Source: Fibrobacteria bacterium | GTDB lineage: Bacteria; Fibrobacterota; Fibrobacteria; UBA5070 | DNA length: 64,000 nt | NCBI GenBank assembly: GCA_020633825.1 | Contig: JACKCV010000002.1 | Span: forward strand, 372,001-436,000 | Direction: 5' to 3' | Shown: piece by piece, positions 23,195 to 31,936 of the stretch | Layout: each line of letters opens with the position of its first letter | How positions within the stretch are numbered: position 1 is the stretch's first letter | Notes under the pieces: generated by a model | What the model saw: only the letters and a program-made list of their open reading frames with translations | Told to the model about the DNA's origin: nothing | Database searches by the model: none | Program-made: the position numbers and the translations under genes

Positions 23195-23557
23195 TCAGAC
23201 GATGCCGTCCTCGGTGGAGCCGAGCGGGTCGGGGCCGTAGTCGTTCGATCCCCGGGTTCCTCCGCGCAGCAGAGCGGCGAGGAACAGAAATTGGCCGATG
23301 AACGGGATCAGGAGAACCAGGAGGGCCCATCCCGGGAGGTTCGAGTCGTGCAACCTACGGATCGCCACGGCCAAGCCGGGGAGGGTCAACACCGCGAAGA
23401 GGGCGCCCAGGACCTGGGAAACGTCCAGGCCGTGATCCAGGAAGGCGGCGCACAGGGACGCGACGCCGAGGAGGATCAGGAAGCCGAGGAATTCCGCACG
23501 CGTGGAACGACCCTGGAAATCGGTGCAACGCAGCAGAGGGAGGAACAGCCATTTCAT
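23195..23557 (-). CDS. DUF805 membrane protein
   Basis: The product has 120 residues. FQGRSTRAEFLGFLIL, then LAVAIRRLHDSNLPGWALLVLLIPFIGQFLFL and NDYGPDPLG, is a textbook DUF805 (YhaH/YhaI-like) protein with four hydrophobic segments. The function is unknown. It lies 24 bases downstream of the secreted hypothetical gene on the same strand and may share its transcript. Confidence 0.92.
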   Translation of the reverse strand: MKWLFLPLLRCTDFQGRSTRAEFLGFLILLGVASLCAAFLDHGLDVSQVLGALFAVLTLPGLAVAIRRLHDSNLPGWALLVLLIPFIGQFLFLAALLRGGTRGSNDYGPDPLGSTEDGIV

Positions 23558-23581
23558 GGAGAGGACGCTTTCGGATGCGGT

Positions 23582-24091
23582 TCAGTCGTGGATGGTCGGT
23601 GCGGAAGGCGCCGGCCGGGAAAGCCGCGCACAATCCAAGGTATCTCCCGTGCCCAGGAATTCGTGTTTGGGATCCTCGACGAACACGAATCTGGCGACCA
23701 GCCGGCGGAATGGCAGGGGAACGAAGTCGGTGGGTCGGAGGAGGGCCTGATCCAGGCCTGCATCCATTCGGTTCCCCGCACGGGGCGTGTGCTGGAAGCC
23801 GAGATGCGATCCGAAAACCTCCCGAGCATCCGTGGTCGAGAGGGTGGTCTCGAAGGTGCCGTCGTCGAAGCAGCGCAGAGCGGCATTCGGCCATCGTTCG
23901 GACAGGATCCTCCGGAATTCCAGAACATTTCGCGGCACGGGATTCGTGAATTCGACGGCGATGGTCCATCTGCGCGTGACGGACGGGACGGGATCCATAT
24001 CTTCGGGAGGACGATCGTCCGCGGATCCCAGGCCCTGCAGGAGGAGGATCAGGAGGGATAGGAGGTGCACGGGAGGAATCCCGCGTTCCAT
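23582..24091 (-). CDS. Secreted hypothetical protein
   Basis: The product has 169 residues starting MERGIPPVHLLSLLILLLQGLGSADD, a plausible signal peptide cleaved after GSA. The rest (TRRWTIAVEFTNPVPRNVLEF, DDGTFETTLSTTDAREVFGSHLGF, PLPFRRLVARFVFVEDPKHEF) is a compact alpha/beta protein without a motif I recognise. The ATG overlaps the stop of the acetyltransferase gene by one base (TGATG), which supports both the start and co-translation. Confidence 0.6.
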   Translation of the reverse strand: MERGIPPVHLLSLLILLLQGLGSADDRPPEDMDPVPSVTRRWTIAVEFTNPVPRNVLEFRRILSERWPNAALRCFDDGTFETTLSTTDAREVFGSHLGFQHTPRAGNRMDAGLDQALLRPTDFVPLPFRRLVARFVFVEDPKHEFLGTGDTLDCARLSRPAPSAPTIHD

Positions 24092-24495
24092 CACGTGGTG
24101 AGGTGGGTGACGAACATCGGAGTCTTCCCGCTCCCGACGACGAAACCGAGTTTTTCGTAGAAGGGGACTTCCTCCTCGTAGGCGATCAGCACCTTCCGCG
24201 CGAAGCCCTCGTATTCCCCGAGGATGAGCGTCGCCAAATTCTTCCCGATGCCCCTGTCGTGGTAGTCCGGATGGACCAGCAAATAGTGGAAGTAGGCGGT
24301 CATGATGCCGTCCGAGAGCGCGTTGACCAGACCGACCAGACGGTCGCCATCCCAGGCGGAGATCACGCGATGGGAATTTTCCATGGCCACGACGAGCTGG
24401 TCCGGATATTGTCCGGAAGACCACCCCACGGAGAGGAAGAGGTCCCGCAACTGGTCCTGGTCGAAATGCTTGATCTGCTTGAATTGGATGTCCAT
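24091..24495 (-). CDS. GNAT-family N-acetyltransferase
   Basis: The product has 134 residues. GDRLVGLVNALSDGIMTAYFHYLLVHPDYHDRGIGKNL contains the strand beta4 and the acetyl-CoA pyrophosphate loop (QxxGxG-type, here HDRGIG). The ending EEEVPFYEKLGFVV is the usual YEKxGF of GNAT enzymes. The substrate, which could be a small amine or protein terminus, cannot be told. I chose the ATG at 24495 because the product then starts directly at the GNAT fold; the frame continues upstream without conserved sequence. Confidence 0.85.
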   Translation of the reverse strand: MDIQFKQIKHFDQDQLRDLFLSVGWSSGQYPDQLVVAMENSHRVISAWDGDRLVGLVNALSDGIMTAYFHYLLVHPDYHDRGIGKNLATLILGEYEGFARKVLIAYEEEVPFYEKLGFVVGSGKTPMFVTHLTT

Positions 24496-24587
24496 GGAAT
24501 CGAGAATCCTTGATGATGGATGTGGGGTGCTGCGGAGGGTGTGTGGGGGTATTTGGCGTCCGGGGCGAATCCCGATCGTAGCGGGCG

Positions 24588-25349
24588 TCACCCCATGTCG
24601 TAGTCGCGATGCGGAGGAAGCGAGAGATCGATCACCCGCAGAGGTGATGGCTTTCCTCCCTTGCCGAGGGATGCCCCGCCATCGTAGACACGAGGGATCC
24701 CCCAATGGCCGTTCCATACCTGGCCATCGTGATTGTGGCCGAAGAGGACCGCATGGATGGTGCAGCCGCAGGTGCGCAGCACCTCTCCCAGTTTTTCGGA
24801 ATCCTTGAGTTGATGGAATGGCCGTGGATGGAAGGGATGGTGGTGCAGATAGACCACCCGCCATTTCGCCTGACGGACATCGTCGCGTTCCAGCATGCGC
24901 TCGAGCCGGATCAGTTGCCGATCTCCCAGTTCACCCTCTGCCCAGAGTCGATCGTACCAGTGCAATTCCTCCGCGGTGGAGTCGAGACCCATGAACGCGA
25001 TGTCGTTGTGGAAATCGAGCTTGGGGTAGCGGACCGATTCGGTCCCGAAGAAGGTTCGCTTGAACGTGTCGACCAGATTCTCGTTCCCCAGGATGCCATT
25101 TCCATAATCGTGGTTTCCCGGCACCACCAGGACCGGGAAACCCTCCGCCTCCAGACGTTCCAACTGAACCTTGACCTGCGTGTGGAGCTCGGAATGGTTT
25201 CCATTGTGGACCAGGTCGCCGGTGATCACGATGGCGTAGTCCTTGGCTGGTTTCTTGTGGAAGACCAACCGATCGATGAGTTCCTCGAGGCTTTTGAGGG
25301 CGCCATCGTATCCATGGTGCAGGTCGGAAAGGTGAATGATCTTCGACAT
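24588..25349 (-). CDS. Calcineurin-like metallophosphoesterase
   Basis: The product has 253 residues. The motifs are in order: IIHLSDLHHG (4-13), VITGDLVHNG (about 42), VVPGNHDYG (about 75), YLHHHPFHPR (about 165) and FGHNHDGQVWN (about 205). These form the two-metal centre of the 3',5'-cyclic-nucleotide/CpdA-like class. There is no signal peptide. It starts MSKIIHLSD at 25349; the frame is open far upstream, but that part has no matching features. It is separated from the GNAT gene by 92 bases. Confidence 0.87.
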   Translation of the reverse strand: MSKIIHLSDLHHGYDGALKSLEELIDRLVFHKKPAKDYAIVITGDLVHNGNHSELHTQVKVQLERLEAEGFPVLVVPGNHDYGNGILGNENLVDTFKRTFFGTESVRYPKLDFHNDIAFMGLDSTAEELHWYDRLWAEGELGDRQLIRLERMLERDDVRQAKWRVVYLHHHPFHPRPFHQLKDSEKLGEVLRTCGCTIHAVLFGHNHDGQVWNGHWGIPRVYDGGASLGKGGKPSPLRVIDLSLPPHRDYDMG

Positions 25350-26074
25350 GACTTTCCTTTGCTGGGAAACAACCCATGGAGATTCGACGCGTCCTCGCCC
25401 GGGTCGAATTCCGTTTGGAAGGTTGGATGGGAATGGGCCAGGACCGGGGTCTCCAACGAATGCGATCCATCGCCGGTCACAAGGGGGGGCTTGGCTGGAT
25501 GCGGATGTTTCGGGAGCATCCAGGTCGAGGTGGAGGGTGCAAAGGGGAAACTCGGGAGGGGGATGTGCGCACACGTGACCAGGTGGCCACGTTCCTTGGA
25601 ACGTCCGCCTTTCCGAAGAGTAGGAAAGCGGATTCGTTTCGATCGATGGGATCCTCGGGAATGGGGAGGGAGCTGGCACCAGGTGATCCAGTCCACTTCG
25701 GACTGCTGAAGCCCGCTCGTTCGGCATCCGAAAACCTCCGCCTCGCGAATTCGGGGAGCGGACGCAACCATGGTTCGTCGAAAGGGACCCAACATCGATG
25801 GGGCATGGAGCCACGGGGCATTCTCGGAACCCCGGAATTCGCCAAGCCTCGGACGCGACACCACAATCGTGGGTAGGAATCACGGAGACCCGCACGAGTC
25901 GCGATTCCAATCCGGGGAACCTGGCCTCCCTTCCATTTTGTAAAGACCAGCCCTCTCCATCCGCGGGGCTCGGCGAGGGAAGTGGGGGTAGACTCCTTCG
26001 AATAGATCCAGTTCGTTCCAACCTTCTCGTGCGTACGCATGCGAGGAGAACGACGTTTCTCGAAAGGTGTCGTC
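25350..26074. other. Long divergent intergenic region
   Basis: 725 bases between divergent genes, with open frames but none with a ribosome site, conserved motif or normal composition. A perfect palindrome ACGTTCC-TT-GGAACGT lies at 25589-25604 and is followed directly by an imperfect 9-bp hairpin (25605-25631). This pair may be an operator or small RNA element. Nothing else is recognisable. Confidence 0.4.
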
Positions 26075-27823
26075 ATGGAAAGGTCCTTGCCCCCTCCGTC
26101 GGTCCTTCCTCGCTGTGCCGCAGCGATCGCGGTGCTTTCCATGGCTCCCTCCGCGAAATCCCTGATCGATTATTTCCAGCCGATGCCACCCGTGAGTCCC
26201 GTGACGTCCAATGCATGGGGGGATCCGGGCTCGAAGCCGAGGGATGTCGACAACGGCATCGAGGACAAGACCAACAAATCCTGGTCGTATTGGGACGGGA
26301 AGATCATCCAGGCGAAGGACGGCAAGTTCCACATGCTGCACAGTCGTTGGGCCCAATCGGCCGGACACTGGGGCTGGTTCGGGTCCGTCGCGATCCATTC
26401 CGTCAGCGACAACGCGCTCGGTCCCTACGTGGACAAGGGGTTGGCCTATTCCGACCAGAAGGGAAAGGGCCACAACGTGACGGCCATGGCCTTGCGGGAC
26501 GGCACCTACGCGCTGCTGATCAGCGAGACGCGTCCGGCCAGCATCTACACCGCTTCTTCATTGGATGGCCCTTGGACCTTCAAGGGTGAACTGAAATTCG
26601 ATGCCAACGGGTTCGACGACGACATGGTGAACTCGAACACCTGTCTGGTCGAGCGCCCCGATGGAAGCTTCGTGGGCATCTCCCGTCACGGTCAGATCTT
26701 CCTCAGCACCAGTGGGATACTCGGTCCGTACAAGCTGCAAAGCAACAGCATCTATCCGAATCTGCCGGGATTCAACAATGCCTTCGCCGAAGACCCGGTG
26801 ATGTGGAGAAGCGGAGGCAAATACCACGTCACCGTGAACTGGTGGGCGGAACGGAAGGCCCATCATCTCATGTCCGACGATGGAATCCACGGGTGGAAGG
26901 ACATGGGCCTGGCCTACGATCCGGACAGCGATTTTCTTCGCTACACCACCGGCGGGGTGAACCACTGGAACAAGATCGAGCGGCCCAACGTGGTTCTGGA
27001 CGAGGAGGGTCACGTTTCCCACTTCACCTTCGCAGTCGTGGATGCTCCCAAGGACGACGATCTGGCCAACGACAACCACAACAGCAAGGTGATCGTGGTG
27101 CCCTTCAACGGAAAGGCTTTCGATCGTGATTTCGGGGTTCCCGAGGAACCGAGTCCGGTTCCCGGCAAGGTGGAAGCCGAATCCTACATCGCCATGTCCG
27201 GCCTGGAGACCGAGCCCGACGAGGGAGGCGGGACCAATCTCGGGTTCGTGAACGATGGAGACTGGGCCGAATACAAGGTGGATGTCGCTGAAACCGGTCG
27301 TTACCTCCTTCGTGCGAGGTTGGCCACTGCCGCCGCGGAGGATGCGCTCATCACCTTCAAGTCCGCCTCGGGGGGCATCCTGGGGCGGCTCGATGTGCGC
27401 GCTTCCAGCTCCGACGGATGGCATGACTGGTATCTCGACTCCACCAGAGTGGAGCTGGCCAAGGGCGTGCAAACCGTGCGGTTGGAATTCACGGGGGGAA
27501 GCGAATACCTGTTGAACCTCGACTGGCTGGAGTTCACTGCCGAGATTCCAGTGGTCGGGACGCGACGTCCGGACAAAGGGAGCGGGTGGGGGCTCCAGGT
27601 CCGGCGGTCTTCGTCGGGGGCTTCTTCTTCCCTGGATGTCCGAGCGCCCTCGGAAAGTTCCTGGAACCTTCAGGTTTTCGATTTGCAGGGACGGGTTGCG
27701 GCCCACTCCCAGGGGCGAGGAACGGGATCGACAGGAGTGCTCCTCGGTCGAGGCGTGTACACGGTCCTCCTCGAAAGCGCGGGAGCCCCCGTCCAGCAGC
27801 AGCGCATCTCGATCATGCCGTGA
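26075..27823 (+). CDS. Secreted GH43-like beta-propeller protein with CBM6-like module
   Basis: About 582 residues. A signal peptide (MERSLPPPSVLPRCAAAIAVLSMAPSAKS) is followed by a five-bladed beta-propeller-like domain (about 30-365) with GH43-style repeats: SYWDGKIIQAKDGKFHMLHS, NTCLVERPDGSFVGISRHG and FAEDPVMWRSGGKYHVTVN. Residues about 370-490 (VEAESYIAMSGLETEP, NDGDWAEYKVDVAETGRY, LNLDWLEF) are a CBM6-like carbohydrate-binding module. The last 80 residues (WNLQVFDLQGRVAA ... VYTVLL) resemble a type-IX-like C-terminal sorting domain. Plant polysaccharide debranching is likely. AAAGG lies 7 bases before the ATG; an upstream in-frame ATG at 26039 is less likely. Confidence 0.8.
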   Translation: MERSLPPPSVLPRCAAAIAVLSMAPSAKSLIDYFQPMPPVSPVTSNAWGDPGSKPRDVDNGIEDKTNKSWSYWDGKIIQAKDGKFHMLHSRWAQSAGHWGWFGSVAIHSVSDNALGPYVDKGLAYSDQKGKGHNVTAMALRDGTYALLISETRPASIYTASSLDGPWTFKGELKFDANGFDDDMVNSNTCLVERPDGSFVGISRHGQIFLSTSGILGPYKLQSNSIYPNLPGFNNAFAEDPVMWRSGGKYHVTVNWWAERKAHHLMSDDGIHGWKDMGLAYDPDSDFLRYTTGGVNHWNKIERPNVVLDEEGHVSHFTFAVVDAPKDDDLANDNHNSKVIVVPFNGKAFDRDFGVPEEPSPVPGKVEAESYIAMSGLETEPDEGGGTNLGFVNDGDWAEYKVDVAETGRYLLRARLATAAAEDALITFKSASGGILGRLDVRASSSDGWHDWYLDSTRVELAKGVQTVRLEFTGGSEYLLNLDWLEFTAEIPVVGTRRPDKGSGWGLQVRRSSSGASSSLDVRAPSESSWNLQVFDLQGRVAAHSQGRGTGSTGVLLGRGVYTVLLESAGAPVQQQRISIMP

Positions 27824-27970
27824 AGCCTTCGGATAGGTCCTCGAATTCCTGACGGGCTTCTTGCGTTCTTCCGAGGGGACTCTGACCGGGCGCAGACCTC
27901 CAGCCCGAATCCCCGCCGCATCCCTGGGCCGTTTGCTGGAGGGCCGGTGGAGACCCCTCCGATGGAGGGG

Positions 27971-29836
27971 TCAGGGGACGACGATTTGAACGGTATTGTT
28001 GTTGATTCCGTAATTTCTCGCCCCGCTTCGATACTCGACTCCATCGATCTTGAAGACCATGTCCACGTTGTAGGTCAGGGTGTCTCCGGAGGCGTGGGGT
28101 GTGGTATCGCGCCAGGTTGTGATCCCCGGGGGTGTCCGGGCGACCTGCTGGAGGGAAGCCGAGCCTTCGGCCACCGATACCAGGTAGTCGGTTTCCAGTC
28201 CGCTGGGTGTCGGATGCCAGGTCAATTCGACCATCCCTCGATCGACGGTGGCGACGAGATCGATGTCCTGGTACTCCCAACTCCCCAACGAGACGAAGAC
28301 GCGATAGGTGTGGAATTTCCGGGATTCCTTTCCGGAATCTCCGACCGAGGAGACCGCGTAGAAATAGCCGAGCCAGTCGAATGTGGTCTGGTCGGTGAAG
28401 GTCGTGTCTGCGGGTGATCCGATCCAATGCCAGGTATCCAGCAGATCCCAGGCACTCATCCGATAGAGGCGGTAGCTCTTCGCTCCCTGGACCCTGTTCC
28501 ATCGGAGTCCGATCCCGTTGTGCACGGAGGTGTCCTTTTCGATTCTCGACGGGGGGTTCGGCAGACCGGACTGTCCCTGGGTGGAGGCTCGTACAGGTTC
28601 CCCGACTGCGGAAGGGTGTCCATCCGAGGTGAAAGCCGTGACCCGATACCATCGATCCGGGAGACCGTCGGGCAGGGAGTCGGCGAACTCCGTGGAGGTG
28701 AGCGTGTCGAGGGACGCGAACGTCCCCCAGCCGGAATCCGCAGAGGCCCACACGACGTATTTTGTCGCCTCCATTCGGGGGGGGGCGTCCTGGAGGGTGT
28801 CCCATCGCAACAGGATCCGTCTTGCGGTGTCGAGGTCGACCTTCAGGCCGGAGATCGGCGCGTACAAGGTCCGGACGGTGATGGTGTCGCTGGGGAACGT
28901 CCTCTGCCCTTCCACAAGGGCATCCACCCAGATCCGGTGCTTGGAGTTCGGTTCCATCCAGCCGAATTTCCCCCAGCGGAGGCTGTCCGGGGAATCCATT
29001 TCGAATTCGATCCCGTCCGCATGGAGGGTGTAGCTCGAGGCCTTCGCAACAGGATTCCAGGATACGGAACACCCGTTGAAGGAAACCTCCCCCGAACGCA
29101 CTCCCTGGGGCCCGGGTGGGGGGATGCGCCGCTGGAACACGTCGCTTCGTCGACTTTCGATCCCCTGGTCCATGGTTGCAGTGAGCGCATACCAGTAGAC
29201 CCGCCCCTTTTCGACCGCGCTGTCCCAGAACGGAGGGGTCGCCGCCGCGGCAAGGAGCGTCCAGTGGGTGGTGTCGTCGGCCGAGCGGTAGACCTTCACG
29301 ATTTGGTCGGGAGCGGCCGACCAATCCATCGACATGTCTCCGTACTCCCCTCCCGTGATGGTGAGCGAGAGCGGGAAATCGCCAGGAGTGGAATCCACCG
29401 GTTCGACTCCGTTGGTCCATCCCGAATCGGGGGAGCTGAACGGACTCCGTCCCTTGCGATTGTATCCCACCACCCGGTAGACATACCGGATTCCATGGCC
29501 AACGGTGGAGTCCCTCCACATGGTGCCTGCATAGCCGGGTTCGTCCGTTCCCCGTTCCCAGACCTTGGAAAACCGGGTGGAGTCGTGCGGGGCATCGGTT
29601 CCCTCTGCCCGGAAAACGGCATATCGATCGGTCTCCGAAGGGGGGGGCGGGGCGCTCCACCGCACCTCCACGAAGTCGGGAAACTCTCCCTTGGAGGCGA
29701 TCACGTCCGTGGGAGCATCGGGGGTCCGGTTCGTGGGCGAGGACGCGGAGGGGTTGGAGGAGGGTGCGTCGGAAGACCCATCGCAACCGATCAGGATCCC
29801 GAGGAGAAGGATGGAAACTGTTCGGGCAGTGCGCAT
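27971..29836 (-). CDS. Lipoprotein made of fibronectin type III-like repeats
   Basis: About 621 residues. MRTARTVSILLLGILIGCDGSSD is a lipoprotein signal with Cys at IGC. A Ser/Pro/Asn-rich tether follows, then about six fibronectin type III-like units, each with the VEVRWSAPP / YAVFRAEG / RYVYRVVGYN or ILLRWDTL / YVVWASA / WYRVTAF pattern. It is therefore probably a surface-exposed binding or spacer protein. No catalytic module is visible. An in-frame ATG 15 codons upstream would spoil the signal peptide. It ends convergently with the GH43-like gene; an 8-bp hairpin (27953-27971) overlaps its stop and may end both transcripts. Confidence 0.75.
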   Translation of the reverse strand: MRTARTVSILLLGILIGCDGSSDAPSSNPSASSPTNRTPDAPTDVIASKGEFPDFVEVRWSAPPPPSETDRYAVFRAEGTDAPHDSTRFSKVWERGTDEPGYAGTMWRDSTVGHGIRYVYRVVGYNRKGRSPFSSPDSGWTNGVEPVDSTPGDFPLSLTITGGEYGDMSMDWSAAPDQIVKVYRSADDTTHWTLLAAAATPPFWDSAVEKGRVYWYALTATMDQGIESRRSDVFQRRIPPPGPQGVRSGEVSFNGCSVSWNPVAKASSYTLHADGIEFEMDSPDSLRWGKFGWMEPNSKHRIWVDALVEGQRTFPSDTITVRTLYAPISGLKVDLDTARRILLRWDTLQDAPPRMEATKYVVWASADSGWGTFASLDTLTSTEFADSLPDGLPDRWYRVTAFTSDGHPSAVGEPVRASTQGQSGLPNPPSRIEKDTSVHNGIGLRWNRVQGAKSYRLYRMSAWDLLDTWHWIGSPADTTFTDQTTFDWLGYFYAVSSVGDSGKESRKFHTYRVFVSLGSWEYQDIDLVATVDRGMVELTWHPTPSGLETDYLVSVAEGSASLQQVARTPPGITTWRDTTPHASGDTLTYNVDMVFKIDGVEYRSGARNYGINNNTVQIVVP

Positions 29837-30092
29837 CGGGAGGTTCTCCTTCGTCGGTTCCGGAATCACGGATTCTACCATAAATTGGGGCGAGAAGGAG
29901 CGGTGATGCCCCCTTTGGGGTGGTGAAAACCCGTCACCAACATGTGGGAGAAACGGGACGCGAATCGGATGTGCCCGCTTTAGACTGGTATCTGCTCACC
30001 CTTCGGGCCAGAGGGAGGTTTTCACTCGCCTCCCCCGTCAAATGGCGCTCGAAGCCGCTTCCGCAGGGTGGGTTTCCGAGAAAGGTTCCTTC

Positions 30093-31295
30093 ATGTCCGC
30101 GTTCACTTCCCACAAGGCCATTCTTCCCTTCCTGCTGGCCAGCGCAGGAATTGCCGGCCCCATCACCACCGTGCCTTGGAATGGTCATACGGGAGCGGTG
30201 AGTTTCACCTACGACGACGCGCGAAACAGCCAGATTCCCAACCTCCTGCCTCAACTGGACGGGCTAGGGATCAAGGCCACCTTCTTCATCACCAACATGT
30301 ACAGCTTCCCCTCCAAGAGCAGCGAATGGATCGAGGTCGCGAAGAAGGGGCATGAACTCGCGAACCACACCTCGAACCACAACACCCCCACGTCCGATAA
30401 CGTGCGGACCATGGCCACCACCTTGCGGGGGTTGAATCCTGTCGTGGAGGCCCTGACGCTCGCCTACCCCAATTGCACGGTAAGTGGGACCAGCGCGGTG
30501 GAAGCCGAGAATTTCATGGCCCGTGGATGCGGACAAACCACGTACGCCTGGAACAAGCAGCCTTCCGATTGGATGAACATCCAGGGGCTGATCCTCGGTC
30601 CCTCCAGCGCGGGGAACGGTGTCACCATGATGAACACCGCCAAGAACAACAATGCCTGGGTGACCACCATCGTCCATGACGTGGCCAACTCGCCCGACCA
30701 GTACAGCCTGACGCCCGCCGACAACAAGAAGATGCTCGACCAGGCGGTGGCGAACAAATTGTGGATCGCCACGTATCAGGACGTCGGGGCCTACTACCGG
30801 GCTCATTTCACCATGGACAACGTGAACGCCTCCGCGGGCAACGGACCCTGGGACCTGAAGTGGACCTCTCCGCATCCCAAGATGCCCCGCAAGGTGCTGC
30901 TCAAGGTGAAGCTCGACGCCAACACCTTCGGTGCGGCCAACTCCATCAAGGTGATGCAAAACAACCAGGAGATCACTCCCGAATCCGACGGTTCCTACAC
31001 CATCGATTTCATGCTCTTGGGCATGAAGGTCACCAAGGTCCCCGTCGGTGTGGCACGGGAACGTTCCCGCCTGGAGGGATTCCAGGTGCGGCGGGACGGA
31101 CGCGGCTTCGACGTCGAGGGGCCGGATGCCGCTCGGATCGACGCTTGGACCCTCTCGGGCAAGCACCTCGGGGCCACCGACCTCTCCGAGGGTGGGAAGG
31201 CTCGATTGGATGTCGAGGCGTCCTCCAGCGTCCTGCTGGTCGCCACCCGTGCCGGCGGCGCACGTTCCAGCCAGGTGGTCGGACCCGTCCACTGA
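30093..31295 (+). CDS. Secreted polysaccharide deacetylase (NodB/CE4)
   Basis: About 400 residues. The signal peptide MSAFTSHKAILPFLLASAGIAG is followed by a NodB homology domain. AVSFTYDDARNSQIPNLL carries the metal/catalytic Asp pair (the usual TFDDG, here FTYDDA). GIKATFFITNMY and GHELANHTSNH give the His-x3-His zinc site. Substrates of the family are acetylated xylan, chitin or peptidoglycan; the context favours plant polysaccharide. The final 80 residues (GFQVRRDGRGFDVEGPDAARIDAWTLSGKHLG) resemble the tail of the GH43-like protein and may be a sorting signal. AAAGG lies 7 bases before ATG 30093. Confidence 0.85.
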   Translation: MSAFTSHKAILPFLLASAGIAGPITTVPWNGHTGAVSFTYDDARNSQIPNLLPQLDGLGIKATFFITNMYSFPSKSSEWIEVAKKGHELANHTSNHNTPTSDNVRTMATTLRGLNPVVEALTLAYPNCTVSGTSAVEAENFMARGCGQTTYAWNKQPSDWMNIQGLILGPSSAGNGVTMMNTAKNNNAWVTTIVHDVANSPDQYSLTPADNKKMLDQAVANKLWIATYQDVGAYYRAHFTMDNVNASAGNGPWDLKWTSPHPKMPRKVLLKVKLDANTFGAANSIKVMQNNQEITPESDGSYTIDFMLLGMKVTKVPVGVARERSRLEGFQVRRDGRGFDVEGPDAARIDAWTLSGKHLGATDLSEGGKARLDVEASSSVLLVATRAGGARSSQVVGPVH

Positions 31296-31936
31296 TCGCA
31301 TCGTCGGGCGCAAGAAGGTAATCCGGGCGCGCCTTGTGGTCTGACGGGGGGAATCCCTCTCGAACTGGCCGCTTCTGGGATCGTTCGGAGTCCATCTTCC
31401 CGCACGGGTGAGGTGCTTCACTCCTGAATTCCAGGTATGCTCCATCGCTCCCTGAGAGGAAGAGGCCGGAGCATCGGACGTTCGATGAAGAGGACGCCGC
31501 CATGGCCTTCGCAGGTCATCGAGACCCTGGTTTGCACATCCCCAGGTGCATAATCCAAAGCCTATTGCACCTTCCCGGTCGCCTGGAGGAATGGTATGGC
31601 GCGGTGATTCCTCGGCATGAATCCTCCTGCTCCGGGAAGCCGGGGTGAAGGTAGCGCAGACAGAGGTTTCTCCGGCCCCCCTGTTCCGGGTGGGTACGAG
31701 GAGGCGTCCTAGAATTCGAGGAACCCGATGCCTCCTGCAAGTTCGAACACCGTTTTCAGGAGATGGCCTGCCTGGAAGCATTGTGCTGTGGGGGGATCGC
31801 GGCGAAGGGAATCCCGGGCAATGATGGCAACCGTGGTTTCTCGAAGCGACTTGAGAATGTCATCGATGCATGATACGTTTCATGCCCCTCCGTCATTCTC
31901 TGATTCGCTCGACTGGTTGCCTAGGAGTCGAGCAAA
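31296..31936. other. Long intergenic region upstream of the giant secreted protein
   Basis: About 640 bases with no supported gene. It contains a 26-base exact match (31376-31401) to the third-repeat region of the downstream gene (35967-35992), probably a relic of an older copy. A perfect inverted repeat GCATGA-N6-TCATGC lies at 31868-31885, about 50 bases before the gene start, and is a candidate operator. Base composition becomes visibly less GC-rich towards the end. Confidence 0.45.

Noticed and set aside
25477..26142. A 221-codon open frame on the minus strand in the long gap
   Set aside because: Arg/Pro/Ser-rich, no ribosome site, no recognisable motif, and it overlaps the start of the GH43-like gene.
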